From Methanothrix sp. (GTDB taxonomy: Archaea > Halobacteriota > Methanosarcinia > Methanotrichales > Methanotrichaceae), in NCBI GenBank assembly GCA_026394555.1, contig JAPKXZ010000030.1, positions 1-35,047 of the forward strand: a DNA stretch of 35,047 nt, in the 5' to 3' direction. Under the pieces are notes generated by a model. It searched no databases and was not told where the DNA came from. It saw nothing but the letters and a program-made list of their open reading frames with translations. The position numbers and the translations under genes are program-made. Of this stretch, positions 1 to 8,128 are shown in pieces. Each line of letters begins with the position of its first letter. Within the stretch, counting starts at the first letter, position 1.

Positions 1-110
1 AGATGATCGGGCACTTCTTCGGCGAGTTTTCGCTCACGCGCGGTCGCGTGCAGCACGGTGCTGCGGGCGTTGGCGCTACCAGATCAAGCAAATATGTGCC
101 GCTGAAGTGA
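1..110 (+). CDS. rps19: Ribosomal protein uS19 (S19), C-terminal part
   Basis: The window opens inside this gene. The visible C-terminal 35 residues, read from position 3 to the TGA at 108-110, include the stretches GHFFGEF and TRGRVQHG and end in SSKYVPLK. This matches the conserved tail of archaeal S19, a small-subunit head protein. The next gene, rpl22, follows after 9 nt, as expected in the S10/spc-type ribosomal operon. The N-terminus lies outside the window. Confidence 0.93.
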   Translation, partial: MIGHFFGEFSLTRGRVQHGAAGVGATRSSKYVPLK

Positions 111-119
111 GGTGTGAGA

Positions 120-581
120 TTGGGCAGATTGAATTATTCGCTTACGCCTGCAGGACGCTCTTCAAGGGCCATGGGGATGGAGCTTCACATCTCACCTAAG
201 CACGCCCACGAGATCTGCAGGACGCTAAAAGGCATGAGGGCTAACCTCGCCCGTGCCTATCTGGAAGATGTAATAGCTCTTAAGAGGGCTATTCCCTTCA
301 AGCGCTACAGAGGAAATGTGGCCCACAGGCACGGCCTGGTGGGATGGGATGCAGGCAGATATCCGGAAAAGGCCGCCAAGGCAGTCTTGATCGTCCTGGA
401 TAATGCACTTGCCAACGCCGAGTACAAGGGGATGGAGTCCGAGAAGATGAGGATCTTCCATGCTGGTACAAAGAAGGGCAGGACCATCCAGGGATGGATG
501 CCTCGCGCCATGGGAAGAGCCACCCCCAAGAACACAGAGACCGTCTCCGTGGAGATGGTCCTCACCGAGGTGAAGAGCTGA
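120..581 (+). CDS. rpl22: Ribosomal protein uL22 (L22)
   Basis: A 153-residue large-subunit protein that lines the nascent-peptide exit tunnel. The N-terminus MGRLNYS fits the archaeal L22 opening MARxNYS, followed by [18 protein letters not shown] and a basic tail. I chose TTG at 120 rather than GTG at 114: it gives the family N-terminus, and GAGGTG at 109-114 then sits 5 nt upstream as a Shine-Dalgarno (SD) site. The stop TGA shares a base with the rps3 start (TGATG), indicating translational coupling. The alternative GTG start would add two residues. Identity is secure; only the start is open. Confidence 0.95.
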   Translation: MGRLNYSLTPAGRSSRAMGMELHISPKHAHEICRTLKGMRANLARAYLEDVIALKRAIPFKRYRGNVAHRHGLVGWDAGRYPEKAAKAVLIVLDNALANAEYKGMESEKMRIFHAGTKKGRTIQGWMPRAMGRATPKNTETVSVEMVLTEVKS

Positions 582-1399
582 TGTCCGTAGAAAAGAAGTT
601 CGTAGCAGAGGGCCTCTCCAAAGCTCTCGTCAATGAGTATCTGGCGGAAGAGCTGGAACGTGCAGGATACGGCGGCATGGTCATGAACCGCACACCCATG
701 GGCACTCAGATAACTGTCTATGCGGAAAAGCCGGGCATGGTCATCGGAAAAGGCGGCAAATTGATCCGGAAGATCACCCGCGACCTGGATCGCAAATTCC
801 ATCTGGACAATCCCCAGATTGATGTGCAGGATGTGGGCCGCGGCGACCTGAACGGCAGAGTTGTGGCCAATCGTCTCGCCTCCTCTCTGGAACGCGGCTG
901 GTACTTCCGAAAGGCAGGCCAGTCCATGATGAGAAGAGTGATGGATGCGGGCGCTTTAGGCTGCGAGATTGTGATCAGCGGCAAATTGACAGGTCCGCGC
1001 TCAAGAACCGAGAAATTCATCTCCGGATACATCAAGCACTCCGGCAAGCCGGCTATTGATCTCGTGGATAAAGGCTACTCCGTAGCCGTGAAGAAGCTGG
1101 GCGTAATTGGCTGCCAGGTCAGGATCATCCCGCCCGACGTGCGACTTCCCGATGACTTCCGGATTGAAAAACCGCCGGTCGTTGTGCCTGTCGTGGAAAC
1201 AAAGCCCGCGGCTAAGCCGTCGGTGCCCGTGGCAACGCCCGCTCCCGAGATAAAGAGCGATCTGGATCAGCTCTTAGAGTCTGAGCCTGTGGCTGCGCCT
1301 GCCCCCCTGGATGAGCCGGCAAGAGCCGAAGGCGTGACCGAGGATGCGCCTCTCCTCGAAGAGAACGCAGATAGTGAGCTTTCTGCCAAGGAAGAGTGA
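581..1399 (+). CDS. rps3: Ribosomal protein uS3 (S3) with acidic/proline-rich C-terminal tail
   Basis: A 272-residue small-subunit protein at the mRNA entry site. It has a type II KH domain with the conserved loop [10 protein letters not shown] (around residues 54-63), followed by the S3 C-terminal domain with [13 protein letters not shown]. The ATG at 581 overlaps the rpl22 stop. About the last 70 residues are Ala/Pro/Glu-rich (repeated PAP and PVA stretches, acidic end) and are probably disordered. Tails of this kind occur in some archaeal S3 proteins but vary in length. The KH core makes the assignment secure. Confidence 0.96.
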   Translation: MSVEKKFVAEGLSKALVNEYLAEELERAGYGGMVMNRTPMGTQITVYAEKPGMVIGKGGKLIRKITRDLDRKFHLDNPQIDVQDVGRGDLNGRVVANRLASSLERGWYFRKAGQSMMRRVMDAGALGCEIVISGKLTGPRSRTEKFISGYIKHSGKPAIDLVDKGYSVAVKKLGVIGCQVRIIPPDVRLPDDFRIEKPPVVVPVVETKPAAKPSVPVATPAPEIKSDLDQLLESEPVAAPAPLDEPARAEGVTEDAPLLEENADSELSAKEE

Positions 1400-1405
1400 T
1401 CCAAT

Positions 1406-1633
1406 ATGGCGATCTTTAAGATTGATGAGATCAGAAACATGAACGCGGAGGAGATTACAGAGGAGCTGAGAAAGCTTCAAACTGAGCTCATCCGAGAGAG
1501 AGGCATCGTTACTGCAGGTGGCGCCCCGGAAAAGCCGGGGAGAATCAGAGACCTACGCAGAACGGTCGCCAGGATCAAGACGGTCCAAACGGAGCGAAGG
1601 GGATCAAGGCGATCCAAACGGAGCGAAGTCTAG
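1406..1633 (+). CDS. rpl29: Ribosomal protein uL29 (L29)
   Basis: A 75-residue helical-hairpin protein near the exit tunnel. It shows the L29 pattern: an N-terminal helix with EITEELRKLQTELIRERG, a turn (GGAPEKPGRIRDLRR), then a second helix. The C-terminus RRGSRRSKRSEV is unusually basic and is read across a 29-bp tandem duplication (1573-1601 and 1602-1628), with the second copy in another frame. The stop TAG shares its last base with the GTG start of rnp1. The initiation-factor gene eIF1/SUI1, which I recall next to L29 in other archaea, is absent here. Confidence 0.94.
   Translation: MAIFKIDEIRNMNAEEITEELRKLQTELIRERGIVTAGGAPEKPGRIRDLRRTVARIKTVQTERRGSRRSKRSEV
1573..1628 (+). repeat. 29-bp tandem duplication in the 3' end of rpl29
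   Basis: Two 27-nt copies (1573-1599 and 1602-1628) with 25 identical positions and a 29-nt period. The invariant core TCCAAACGGAGCGAAG lies at 1584-1599 and 1613-1628. Because 29 is not a multiple of three, the second copy is translated in a different frame. It supplies the last residues of L29 and its stop codon. Confidence 0.9.
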
Positions 1634-1926
1634 TGGACCTAAATCCTGAAAGCCTGGCAAGGCACGAGCTGATCGGCCTCGATGTGTTGGTTGAAAACAG
1701 CAGCAACTCGAGCCAGATCGGGCTTAAGGCCCAGGTTGTGGACGAGACCAGGAATACGTTCCTTTTGGAGACGAAAGCCAAGGTTTTGCGCCTTGCCAAA
1801 AGGAATACGAGCCTTATCTTCGCATTGCCCGATGGGCAAAACGTGAGGGTCAACGGCTCAATCTTGATCTCACAGCCCGAGAACAGAATAAGCAAGAGAA
1901 TGCAGAGAACGAGGTGGAAGTTATGA
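1633..1926 (+). CDS. rnp1: RNase P protein component 1 (Rnp1, Pop4/Rpp29 family)
   Basis: A 97-residue subunit of archaeal RNase P, which trims the 5' leader of pre-tRNA. It carries the Rpp29 Sm-like barrel features: [17 protein letters not shown] (9-25), [18 protein letters not shown], and the C-terminal [16 protein letters not shown]. Its place between rpl29 and rps17 is classic for archaea and supports the call. The GTG start at 1633 overlaps the rpl29 stop by one base, and the TGA stop overlaps the rps17 ATG (ATGA). Length is normal for the family. Confidence 0.93.
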   Translation: MDLNPESLARHELIGLDVLVENSSNSSQIGLKAQVVDETRNTFLLETKAKVLRLAKRNTSLIFALPDGQNVRVNGSILISQPENRISKRMQRTRWKL

Positions 1927-2243
1927 GGGATATCGGACTGGACGTTAGCGCGCCGGAAAAGGAGTGCAATGATCCAAAGTGTCCCTTCCATGGTACTCTC
2001 CCTGTGCGCGGCCAGGTCTTCAGTTGCACCGTGGTCAGCGACAAGATGGACAGTACCGTGGTAGTCATGCGTAAGTTCGAGAAGAAAGCAACGAAGTATG
2101 AACGATTCGAGAAGAGGCAGTCCAAAATCCATGCGCACAACCCCCCTTGCATTGATGCCAAGTCAGGGGATCGTGTCAAGATAGCGGAGTGTAGGCCCCT
2201 TTCCAGGACCAAATCCTACGTAGTAGTGGAGGTCTTGAAATGA
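1923..2243 (+). CDS. rps17: Ribosomal protein uS17 (S17)
   Basis: A 106-residue small-subunit OB-fold protein. The archaeal N-terminal extension with [10 protein letters not shown] is followed by the S17 barrel ([20 protein letters not shown], then [19 protein letters not shown] and [22 protein letters not shown]). I chose ATG at 1923, which overlaps the rnp1 stop as ATGA, over GTG at 1914, which would add MEV. The gene ends in another ATGA junction with rpl14. Confidence 0.96.
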   Translation: MRDIGLDVSAPEKECNDPKCPFHGTLPVRGQVFSCTVVSDKMDSTVVVMRKFEKKATKYERFEKRQSKIHAHNPPCIDAKSGDRVKIAECRPLSRTKSYVVVEVLK

Positions 2244-2638
2244 AAGGACAAAAGGCCAAGATCCCAAGGGCGATCAACACTGGCGCATACCTGGATTGTG
2301 TAGACAATACAGGTGCGCGGACGCTACACGTCATCGCAGTCAAGAATTATCGAGGCGTGAAAAATAGACAGCCCTGCGCAGGGATTGGGGACGTAGTCGT
2401 AGTATCTGTGAAAAAGGGAAGTCCGGAGATGAGAAAGCAGATCTTTAAAGCTGTCATCATCCGGCAGAGAAAAGAGTTTCGAAGGCCTGACGGCCTCAGG
2501 GTTAAATTCGAGGATAATGCCGCCGTTATAGTAGATGACGAGGGCGTTCCCAAGGGTTCTGAGGTTAAGGGACCAGTGGCCCGCGAGGTAGCGGAAAGAT
2601 TTAGCAAGATCGCTTCCGCGGCATCCATGATTGTGTGA
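2240..2638 (+). CDS. rpl14: Ribosomal protein uL14 (L14)
   Basis: A 132-residue large-subunit protein at the inter-subunit bridge and translation-factor surface. Conserved blocks are [16 protein letters not shown] (19-34), [33 protein letters not shown], and [29 protein letters not shown] with the L14 C-terminus. It is coupled to rps17 upstream by ATGA and to rpl24 downstream by TGATG. Length is typical for archaea. Confidence 0.97.
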   Translation: MKGQKAKIPRAINTGAYLDCVDNTGARTLHVIAVKNYRGVKNRQPCAGIGDVVVVSVKKGSPEMRKQIFKAVIIRQRKEFRRPDGLRVKFEDNAAVIVDDEGVPKGSEVKGPVAREVAERFSKIASAASMIV

Positions 2639-3003
2639 TGATTATGATTACAAAACAGCCAAGGAAGCAGCGGAAAGCGAGGTATACCGCACCGCTGCAT
2701 AGGCGTCAAAAGTACATGCACGCACCCTTGAGCAAAGCTTTGCGTGAGGAGCTGAAGAGGCGCAATGCACAGCTTCGCAAGGGCGACACCGTCAAGGTTA
2801 TGCGTGGCGATCATGCCGGCACCGAAGGAGAGGTCGAAGATGTGGATCTTAAGAGGTGCACCATCAAAGTAGCAGGCGTGAGCAACTACCGGGCTGACGG
2901 AACTGAAGTGCCGAGAACTATCCATCCCTCCAACGTCATGATAATCAAGCTCATTCTTGAAGACGCAGAGAGGGAAAAGATCTTCGCGAGGCGATCAGAA
3001 TGA
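2638..3003 (+). CDS. rpl24: Ribosomal protein uL24 (L24)
   Basis: A 121-residue KOW-domain protein and early assembly factor of the large subunit. The archaeal signature [20 protein letters not shown] begins near residue 5, and the KOW motif is [22 protein letters not shown]. Start choice is open among GTG 2635, ATG 2638 and ATG 2644. I prefer ATG 2638 because its TGATG overlap with the rpl14 stop mirrors the rpl22/rps3 junction, while ATG 2644 best matches the family N-terminus. The 3' end overlaps rps4e by ATGA. Confidence 0.94.
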   Translation: MIMITKQPRKQRKARYTAPLHRRQKYMHAPLSKALREELKRRNAQLRKGDTVKVMRGDHAGTEGEVEDVDLKRCTIKVAGVSNYRADGTEVPRTIHPSNVMIIKLILEDAEREKIFARRSE

Positions 3004-3701
3004 GCAGACATCAAAAGAGAGTAACGGTTCCCGTAAGCTGGCCCATTGCAAGAAAGACCCACGCATGGGTTGCCAAGACCAGTCCCGGGCCTCATTCCGC
3101 TGGTGATAGCATGCCTCTCGTGATGGTAATCCGAGATATGCTTAAGCTGGTAGATAATGCCCGCGAGGCAAAGAGGGCTCTGTACGAGGGCAAGGTACTG
3201 TTGGATGGAAAAATCCAGAAGGATTACAAGCTGCCTGTAGGCATATTCGATGTCATATCCGTTCCCTCGAGCAACCAGCAATTTAGAATGCTCAAAGATG
3301 AGAAGGGAATGTTCTATCTTCGTCCTATTGAGACGGACGACGTGAAAAAGCTGGCTCGAATTGAGAATAAAACCATAATCTCAGGCAAAAAGCAGCAGCT
3401 CAACCTCTCCGACGGCTCAAATAAGCTGGCAGAAGGCGAGTTTAAGGTTGGCGATTCTCTGCTCCTCTCATTGCCGGACAAGAATATTGAAGAGCGGATC
3501 GGCTTCGAGATAGGCAATCTGGCCATGGTCGTAGGCGGAAAGCATACCGGCCAAACGGGGAAGATCAAAGAGATCATAACCGTGAAGAGCTCCCAGCATA
3601 ATCGCATCATCATATCGGGCGACAAGGAGTTTGAGACCATCAAGGATTACGTTTACATGATCGGAAAAGATCAGCCTGTCATCAAGCTGGGGGCAGTTTA
3701 G
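3000..3701 (+). CDS. rps4e: Ribosomal protein eS4 (S4e)
   Basis: A 233-residue archaeal/eukaryotic small-subunit protein. The N-terminal S4e segment ([30 protein letters not shown]) is followed by an S4-type RNA-binding region with [30 protein letters not shown] (about 58-88), a central domain, and a C-terminal KOW motif ([21 protein letters not shown]). Length is normal for the archaeal family. It overlaps rpl24 by ATGA and abuts rpl5 with no gap. Confidence 0.96.
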   Translation: MSRHQKRVTVPVSWPIARKTHAWVAKTSPGPHSAGDSMPLVMVIRDMLKLVDNAREAKRALYEGKVLLDGKIQKDYKLPVGIFDVISVPSSNQQFRMLKDEKGMFYLRPIETDDVKKLARIENKTIISGKKQQLNLSDGSNKLAEGEFKVGDSLLLSLPDKNIEERIGFEIGNLAMVVGGKHTGQTGKIKEIITVKSSQHNRIIISGDKEFETIKDYVYMIGKDQPVIKLGAV

Positions 3702-4217
3702 ATGAATGTAAATCTAATTCCCCGCGTCAACAAGGTTGTCGTGCATGTGGGCGTAGGAGAGAGCGGGCAGCGGCTGGTAAATGCTGAAACCATCATGAAG
3801 GCCATTACCAAGCAGCAGCCCGTTCGTTCTATTGCCAAGAAGACTCTACCTACCTTCGGGATCAAAAAGAATGAGCCTATCGGTGCAAAGCTTACCTTGC
3901 GAGGAAAAGCGGCGGAAGATTTCCTGGTCATAGCCCTAAAGGCGGCAGGAAATAGCTTGAAAAGGAGCCAGTTCGACATGCAAGGCAACTTCTCTTTCGG
4001 CATTGAGGAGCACACCGACTTTCCAGGCATGCGATACGATCCGGATATAGGAATTTTCGGCATGGACGTATCTGTAGCCTTGAAGAGAGCCGGCTATCGG
4101 ATCGCAATGCGGCGCGTGGCGCAAAAGAAACTTCCCAGCCGGCAGAGGCTGAATAAAGACGATACTATCGATTTCGTCTCAAAGAAGTTTGGCATTGAGA
4201 TCTTGGAGGCAGCATGA
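3702..4217 (+). CDS. rpl5: Ribosomal protein uL5 (L5)
   Basis: A 171-residue 5S-rRNA-binding protein of the central protuberance. Conserved features include INKVVVH-type [17 protein letters not shown] (10-26), [34 protein letters not shown], and [27 protein letters not shown], the L5 C-terminal signature. The ATG follows the rps4e TAG directly. The TGA overlaps the rps14 ATG as ATGA. Length and context are typical of archaea. Confidence 0.96.
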   Translation: MNVNLIPRVNKVVVHVGVGESGQRLVNAETIMKAITKQQPVRSIAKKTLPTFGIKKNEPIGAKLTLRGKAAEDFLVIALKAAGNSLKRSQFDMQGNFSFGIEEHTDFPGMRYDPDIGIFGMDVSVALKRAGYRIAMRRVAQKKLPSRQRLNKDDTIDFVSKKFGIEILEAA

Positions 4218-4366
4218 AGAAAGGAAAAAAGATCTTCGGAAGAGGTGCAAACCCGTGCAAGCGCTGTGGAAATAAAAACGGCCTGATAAGAAAGTACGGG
4301 ATATACATTTGCCGGCAGTGCTTCCGAGAGATCGCCCCTGAGATGGGTTTTGAAAAATATTCGTAG
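4214..4366 (+). CDS. rps14: Ribosomal protein uS14 (S14), zinc-binding type
   Basis: A 50-residue small gene between rpl5 and rps8. The translation opens [19 protein letters not shown] and contains the two zinc-ligand pairs CKRC (residues 15-18) and CRQC (33-36), followed by the S14 signature [11 protein letters not shown]. This is the short, zinc-carrying form used in archaea; it binds the head of the small subunit. The ATG overlaps the rpl5 stop as ATGA, which fixes the start. Confidence 0.96.
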   Translation: MKKGKKIFGRGANPCKRCGNKNGLIRKYGIYICRQCFREIAPEMGFEKYS

Positions 4367-4375
4367 GTGGTTGCA

Positions 4376-4765
4376 TTGTTATTGGATCCACTGGCCGATG
4401 CCCTATCCGTAATAAAGAATGCGGAGAGCGTAGGCAAGCCTGAATGTACCATTCATCCCGCCTCCAAGCTCATAGGAAGAGCTCTGAAGGTTATGGCGGA
4501 TAGAGGATACATAGGCGAGTTTGAATTTGTTGACGACGGAAAGTCGGGAATGTTCCGAGTGAAGCTCCTGGGAAGGATCAACCGATGTGGCGTAATTAAG
4601 CCCCGGTTTTCAACCAAGGTGACCGAGATGGAGAAATGGGAGAAGCGATTCCTCCCCGCCAGGAACTTCGGTGTTCTTATATTGAGCACCAGTAAGGGAG
4701 TCATGGCCCATTCTGATGCCAGGAACCAATTCCTGGGCGGGCAGCTTCTGGCTTACGTATACTAG
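4376..4765 (+). CDS. rps8: Ribosomal protein uS8 (S8)
   Basis: A 129-residue small-subunit assembly protein that binds the 16S rRNA central domain. Family blocks are [20 protein letters not shown] near the N-terminus, [22 protein letters not shown], and a C-terminus [18 protein letters not shown]...[10 protein letters not shown] prefer TTG at 4376: AGGTG at 4366-4370 then stands 5 nt upstream, and the 15-nt junction almost duplicates the rps8/rpl6 junction at 4763-4777. GTG at 4367 is the alternative; it adds three residues and has no visible ribosome-binding site. Confidence 0.94.
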   Translation: MLLDPLADALSVIKNAESVGKPECTIHPASKLIGRALKVMADRGYIGEFEFVDDGKSGMFRVKLLGRINRCGVIKPRFSTKVTEMEKWEKRFLPARNFGVLILSTSKGVMAHSDARNQFLGGQLLAYVY

Positions 4766-4774
4766 GTGGTCGCA

Positions 4775-5305
4775 ATGGTCAAAGAGATTGCACGAACGGT
4801 AGAGATCCCAGAAGGAGTTGCCGTAACCGTAGACGGGAATACCGTCACGGTTAAGGGGCCGAAAGGTGAGGTCAGCAGGCAGCTTAGCTATCCTGAGATA
4901 GAGATCAAGAAAGAGGAATCTCAACTGATCGTGAATTCCAGGCTCGATAGAAAGCAGCACCGGGCGATGGTGGGGACACTGGCCGCGCACATCAGCAATA
5001 TGATTGCAGGCGTAAGCCGAGGTTATGAGTACAAGATGAAGGTCGTGTACTCTCACTTCCCCATACAGCTCAAGGAAGCTTCCAACGAGCTCATTATAAA
5101 CAATTTCCTGGGCGAAAGGAAGTCTCGATCCGCCAAGATCCTACCGGGTGCGAAGGTCGAGATCGGCAAAGATGAAGTAACGATCACAGGCATCGACAAG
5201 GAGCAAGTTGGCCAGACGATGGCCAATATTGAGCAGGCTACCAGGGTGCGTGGTTTCGATATCAGGATATTCCAAGACGGGATATACCTGGTGGACAAGA
5301 GGTGA
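4775..5305 (+). CDS. rpl6: Ribosomal protein uL6 (L6)
   Basis: A 176-residue large-subunit protein near the factor-binding site, built of two related domains. It starts MVKEIARTVEIPEGVAVTVD and has the first-domain motif VTVKGPKGEVSRQL and the second-domain block NFLGERKSRSAKILPGAKVEI. I chose ATG at 4775, with AGGTGG at 4765-4770 as the ribosome-binding site, over the GTG at 4766. Length matches archaeal L6. Confidence 0.96.
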   Translation: MVKEIARTVEIPEGVAVTVDGNTVTVKGPKGEVSRQLSYPEIEIKKEESQLIVNSRLDRKQHRAMVGTLAAHISNMIAGVSRGYEYKMKVVYSHFPIQLKEASNELIINNFLGERKSRSAKILPGAKVEIGKDEVTITGIDKEQVGQTMANIEQATRVRGFDIRIFQDGIYLVDKR

Positions 5306-5310
5306 CAAGG

Positions 5311-5685
5311 ATGGCAGAGAGGTTGCTGAGAGTAAGAACCCGGCAGAAATCAAAGAAGCCTGAGTTCAACCTTCATGCTTCACATAAAAAGAAGCGGCTT
5401 GCCACCAGCTGGCGAAAGCCTCGCGGCCTGCACAACAAGCTCCGGCAGCAGATTGCTGCTAAAGGCAAGCTGGTTAGAGTCGGCTATGGAAGCCCCAAGG
5501 CAGTTAAGGGATTTCATCCCTGCGGCCTTCCTGAGGTACTGGTTAATAACGTGGCCGAGGTACTGAAGGCGCAGGGCTTTGTTGTACGCATAGCATCGGG
5601 CGTTGGCATGAAGAAGCGCCTGGAGATGCAGGCAAAAGCGGCTGAGACAGGCCTTAGGGTGCTCAATCCCAAGGGTGGTGCCTAG
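5311..5685 (+). CDS. rpl32e: Ribosomal protein eL32 (L32e)
   Basis: A 124-residue archaeal/eukaryotic large-subunit protein. The signature is RLLRVRTRQKSKKPEFNLH followed by KKRLATSWRKPRGLHNKLRQQ, then KAVKGFHPCGLPEVLVNNVAEVL. I prefer ATG at 5311 because AGGTGA at 5299-5304 lies just upstream. GTG at 5302 would place the start inside the rpl6 stop. The family is absent from bacteria, which supports the archaeal origin of the window. Confidence 0.95.
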   Translation: MAERLLRVRTRQKSKKPEFNLHASHKKKRLATSWRKPRGLHNKLRQQIAAKGKLVRVGYGSPKAVKGFHPCGLPEVLVNNVAEVLKAQGFVVRIASGVGMKKRLEMQAKAAETGLRVLNPKGGA

Positions 5686-5687
5686 AA

Positions 5688-6149
5688 ATGCCGGGCTTAA
5701 CAACGCAGCGGCGCCTGGCCGCAGCCGAGCTTAAAATTGGCGAGAGCCGGGTCTGGATCAATCCCGATCCAGAAGTGGCAAGCGAGCTTTCCGATGCCAT
5801 TACCCGAGAGGACATTCGTTCCCAGGTAGAGGCCGGAAATATCAAGGCCAAGCCCAAGAAGGGCAACAGCCGAGGCAGAATTAGGGCCAGAGCAGCAAAG
5901 CGTGCCTATGGTCACTGCAAAGGCGCGGGACACAGAAGAGGCGCCAAAGGTGCCCGATCCCCCAGAAAAAGACAGTGGATGACCAAAATCCGGGCTCTGC
6001 GAAAGAAGCTTTGCGAGCTTCGTGAAGGCGGCCAGATAGATCGCCATGCCTACCGCTTGCTTTATCGCAAATCCAAGGGCGGCGAGTACAGGAGTTTGGC
6101 GCACATGAACTCATTCATCAAGGCTAAGGGCCTTGCCAGGAGTGAATAA
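5688..6149 (+). CDS. rpl19e: Ribosomal protein eL19 (L19e)
   Basis: A 153-residue archaeal/eukaryotic large-subunit protein. It shows TQRRLAAAELKIGESRVWINPD at the N-terminus, the very basic middle GRIRARAAKRAYGHCKGAGHRRGAKGAR, and KTQWMTKIRALRKKL-like KRQWMTKIRALRKKLCELR, ending with the helical YRLLYRKSKGGEYRSLAHM segment. ATG 5688 is two nt after the rpl32e stop. Length is typical. Confidence 0.96.
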   Translation: MPGLTTQRRLAAAELKIGESRVWINPDPEVASELSDAITREDIRSQVEAGNIKAKPKKGNSRGRIRARAAKRAYGHCKGAGHRRGAKGARSPRKRQWMTKIRALRKKLCELREGGQIDRHAYRLLYRKSKGGEYRSLAHMNSFIKAKGLARSE

Positions 6150-6150
6150 C

Positions 6151-6660
6151 TTGGCTACAGGACCGAGATATAGAGTCCCCTTCCGAAGAAGAAGAGAGGG
6201 CAAAACCAACTATCACGTTAGATATAAGCTAATACTATCGAAGAAACCCCGCGTTGTTATCAGGAAGAGCAATGCCAACACATTGCTGCAATTGGTGGTG
6301 GCGGAGCAGAAAGGCGATAAAACACTCCTGACGGTTAATTCCCGAGAGCTGTTGAACTTTGGATATACCTTTAGCAGGAGCAATCTACCTGCGGCCTATC
6401 TTACCGGCCTTATCTTCGGCAAGAAGATGCTGGCCCTGGGCATTGATGAGGGTATCGCAGATATTGGTCTGCATGCCTCCACTAAAGGCAACAGAATCTA
6501 TGCTGCCATTAAAGGCATCGTAGATGCTGGTGTAAATGTGCCTCATGGCGCTGAGATCTTCCCAGATGAGAAGAGAATTAGCGGCGAGCACATAAAGAAA
6601 CACACGGGAGTAGATATCGTGGCCCAATTCGAGCAGGTTCGAGAGAAGATACTGGGGTGA
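6151..6660 (+). CDS. rpl18: Ribosomal protein uL18 (L18)
   Basis: A 169-residue 5S-rRNA-binding protein. It begins [40 protein letters not shown], the standard archaeal L18 start, and ends [18 protein letters not shown] chose TTG at 6151 because a strong SD site GGAGTGA (6139-6145) precedes it by 5 nt. A longer reading from TTG 6133 would overlap rpl19e and add a non-conserved stretch. Confidence 0.95.
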   Translation: MATGPRYRVPFRRRREGKTNYHVRYKLILSKKPRVVIRKSNANTLLQLVVAEQKGDKTLLTVNSRELLNFGYTFSRSNLPAAYLTGLIFGKKMLALGIDEGIADIGLHASTKGNRIYAAIKGIVDAGVNVPHGAEIFPDEKRISGEHIKKHTGVDIVAQFEQVREKILG

Positions 6661-6664
6661 ACTT

Positions 6665-7288
6665 ATGGATCGGAAAAAGAAGCGTGATTTTTACCAGGAA
6701 GAGTGGATCCCCAAGACAAGGCTGGGCAAGCTCGTCTTTGAGGGCCAAGTAACCTCCTTCGATGAGGCAATTGCCTCAGGTCTGCCTATTAAGGAGGCCG
6801 GCCTGATAGATGTGCTGATACCGGGACTTGAGGATGAAGTTCTGGATATCAACATGGTTCAGAGGATGACAGACTCCGGAAGGAGAGTCAAATTCAGAAC
6901 CACGGTAATTGTGGGAAACAGAGACGGCTACATTGGACTTGGCGAAGGAAAGGATGTCCAGGTGGGCAAAGCCATAAAGAAGGGCATCGATAGTGCCAAG
7001 CGGAATATCATGAAGGTGAAGCGGGGTTGCGGTAGCTGGGAATGCGGCTGCGGCCAGGCGCACACGGTGCCTTATCAGGTAATTGGCGAGTCGGGAAGCG
7101 TCAGAGTCGTACTTATTCCGGCGCCCCGAGGGTTAGGCATTGCTGCAGGCGACACATCCAAGAAGGTCATGGACATGGCCGGCATCAAGGATGTGTGGAC
7201 AAGAACGGCAGGTTCGACCAGGACTACGATCAATTTCGCCAAGGCGACCTACAATGCACTCATCAATACTGTAACTGTGAGGGCTTGA
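6665..7288 (+). CDS. rps5: Ribosomal protein uS5 (S5)
   Basis: A 207-residue small-subunit protein at the mRNA entry channel, involved in decoding accuracy. The N-terminal archaeal extension ([20 protein letters not shown]) leads into the dsRNA-binding-like domain with [22 protein letters not shown]. Then come a Cys-rich insert ([14 protein letters not shown]) typical of archaeal S5, and the C-terminal [25 protein letters not shown] at 6654-6660 is the ribosome-binding site. Confidence 0.97.
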   Translation: MDRKKKRDFYQEEWIPKTRLGKLVFEGQVTSFDEAIASGLPIKEAGLIDVLIPGLEDEVLDINMVQRMTDSGRRVKFRTTVIVGNRDGYIGLGEGKDVQVGKAIKKGIDSAKRNIMKVKRGCGSWECGCGQAHTVPYQVIGESGSVRVVLIPAPRGLGIAAGDTSKKVMDMAGIKDVWTRTAGSTRTTINFAKATYNALINTVTVRA

Positions 7289-7290
7289 AG

Positions 7291-7746
7291 ATGTTTGCCA
7301 TAGTGAGATTGAGGGGCGAGTTGAACGTTCGGCCAGGTATCAAGTCAACTTTAGCGATGCTGCATATCCACAGAGTCAACCATTGCATCGTCGTCAAAGA
7401 AGATGAGCACTACCAGGGCATGATCCAGAAGGTAAAAGACTATGTTGCCTGGGGCAAGATAGACGATGACACTCTGGCCATGCTTTTGGAGAAGCGGGGA
7501 CGACTGAGTGCAAACAGGCGGCTGACAGAGCAGTTCTTGAAAGAGAATACATCCTATGGCTCCTTCCAAGAATTGGCCCGGGCCATCACCTCTGGGGCAA
7601 CAAGCCTGAAGGATCTGGAAATCAAGCCCATATTCCGGCTCCATCCGGCCCGCAAGGGTTTAAAGACCATCAAGAAGACCGCGCAACAGGGCGGAGATCT
7701 GGGCTTTCGCACGGATTTGGCGGATCTTATCAAGAGGATGAGGTAG
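7291..7746 (+). CDS. rpl30: Ribosomal protein uL30 (L30)
   Basis: A 151-residue archaeal-length L30. It opens MFAIVRLRGELNVRPGIKSTLAMLHIHRVNHCIVV and includes VKDYVAWGKIDDDTLAMLLEKRGR and RLHPARKGLKTIKKTAQQGGDLGFR, all family features. ATG 7291 follows the rps5 stop by two nt. The same frame is open upstream to 7042, but that stretch lies over rps5 and looks nothing like L30, so the start is clear. Confidence 0.95.
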   Translation: MFAIVRLRGELNVRPGIKSTLAMLHIHRVNHCIVVKEDEHYQGMIQKVKDYVAWGKIDDDTLAMLLEKRGRLSANRRLTEQFLKENTSYGSFQELARAITSGATSLKDLEIKPIFRLHPARKGLKTIKKTAQQGGDLGFRTDLADLIKRMR

Positions 7747-7750
7747 AACC

Positions 7751-8128
7751 ATGGTTAGACCAAAGACGAAGGAAAAAAGAGGGCACAGAACCTACCACGG
7801 CAAGCATAAGAATGCGCGCGGAGGCGGGTCTCGCGGCGGTCGCGGCGATTCAGGGAAGTGCAAACATCACTTCATGCGCTCTATGCTTCTCGGAACTCAG
7901 ATGGGCAAGCATGGATTCGTCAAGCTGCCTCTTGCCGAGGAACTTGAAGTGGTCAACGTGGACGTGCTAGACCAGATGGCAGGCCCGGATGGCAAAATTG
8001 AGCTTTCCGAGATGAAGGTGCTGGGTCGCGGCAAGGTAACCAGAACGCTTAACGTTAGCGCGGCTGGATTCACTGCGACGGCGAAGAGCAAAATTGAGGC
8101 TGCTGGTGGTCAGGCAGTAGTAGTATGA
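7751..8128 (+). CDS. rpl15: Ribosomal protein uL15 (L15)
   Basis: A 125-residue large-subunit assembly protein. The N-terminus carries the glycine/basic signature RGHRTYHGKHKNARGGGSRGGRGDSGKCKHHF, and the C-terminal half has GRGKVTRTLNVSAAGFTATAKSKIEAAGG. It looks a little shorter than many archaeal L15 proteins (about 140-150 residues by memory), with a compact middle. A GAGGT site at 7739-7743 precedes ATG 7751. The TGA overlaps the secY ATG. Confidence 0.95.
   Translation: MVRPKTKEKRGHRTYHGKHKNARGGGSRGGRGDSGKCKHHFMRSMLLGTQMGKHGFVKLPLAEELEVVNVDVLDQMAGPDGKIELSEMKVLGRGKVTRTLNVSAAGFTATAKSKIEAAGGQAVVV

Noticed and set aside
7042-7290. Upstream extension of the uL30 frame by 83 codons
   Set aside because: It lies entirely over rps5, has no family likeness, and the ATG at 7291 gives a standard uL30 N-terminus.
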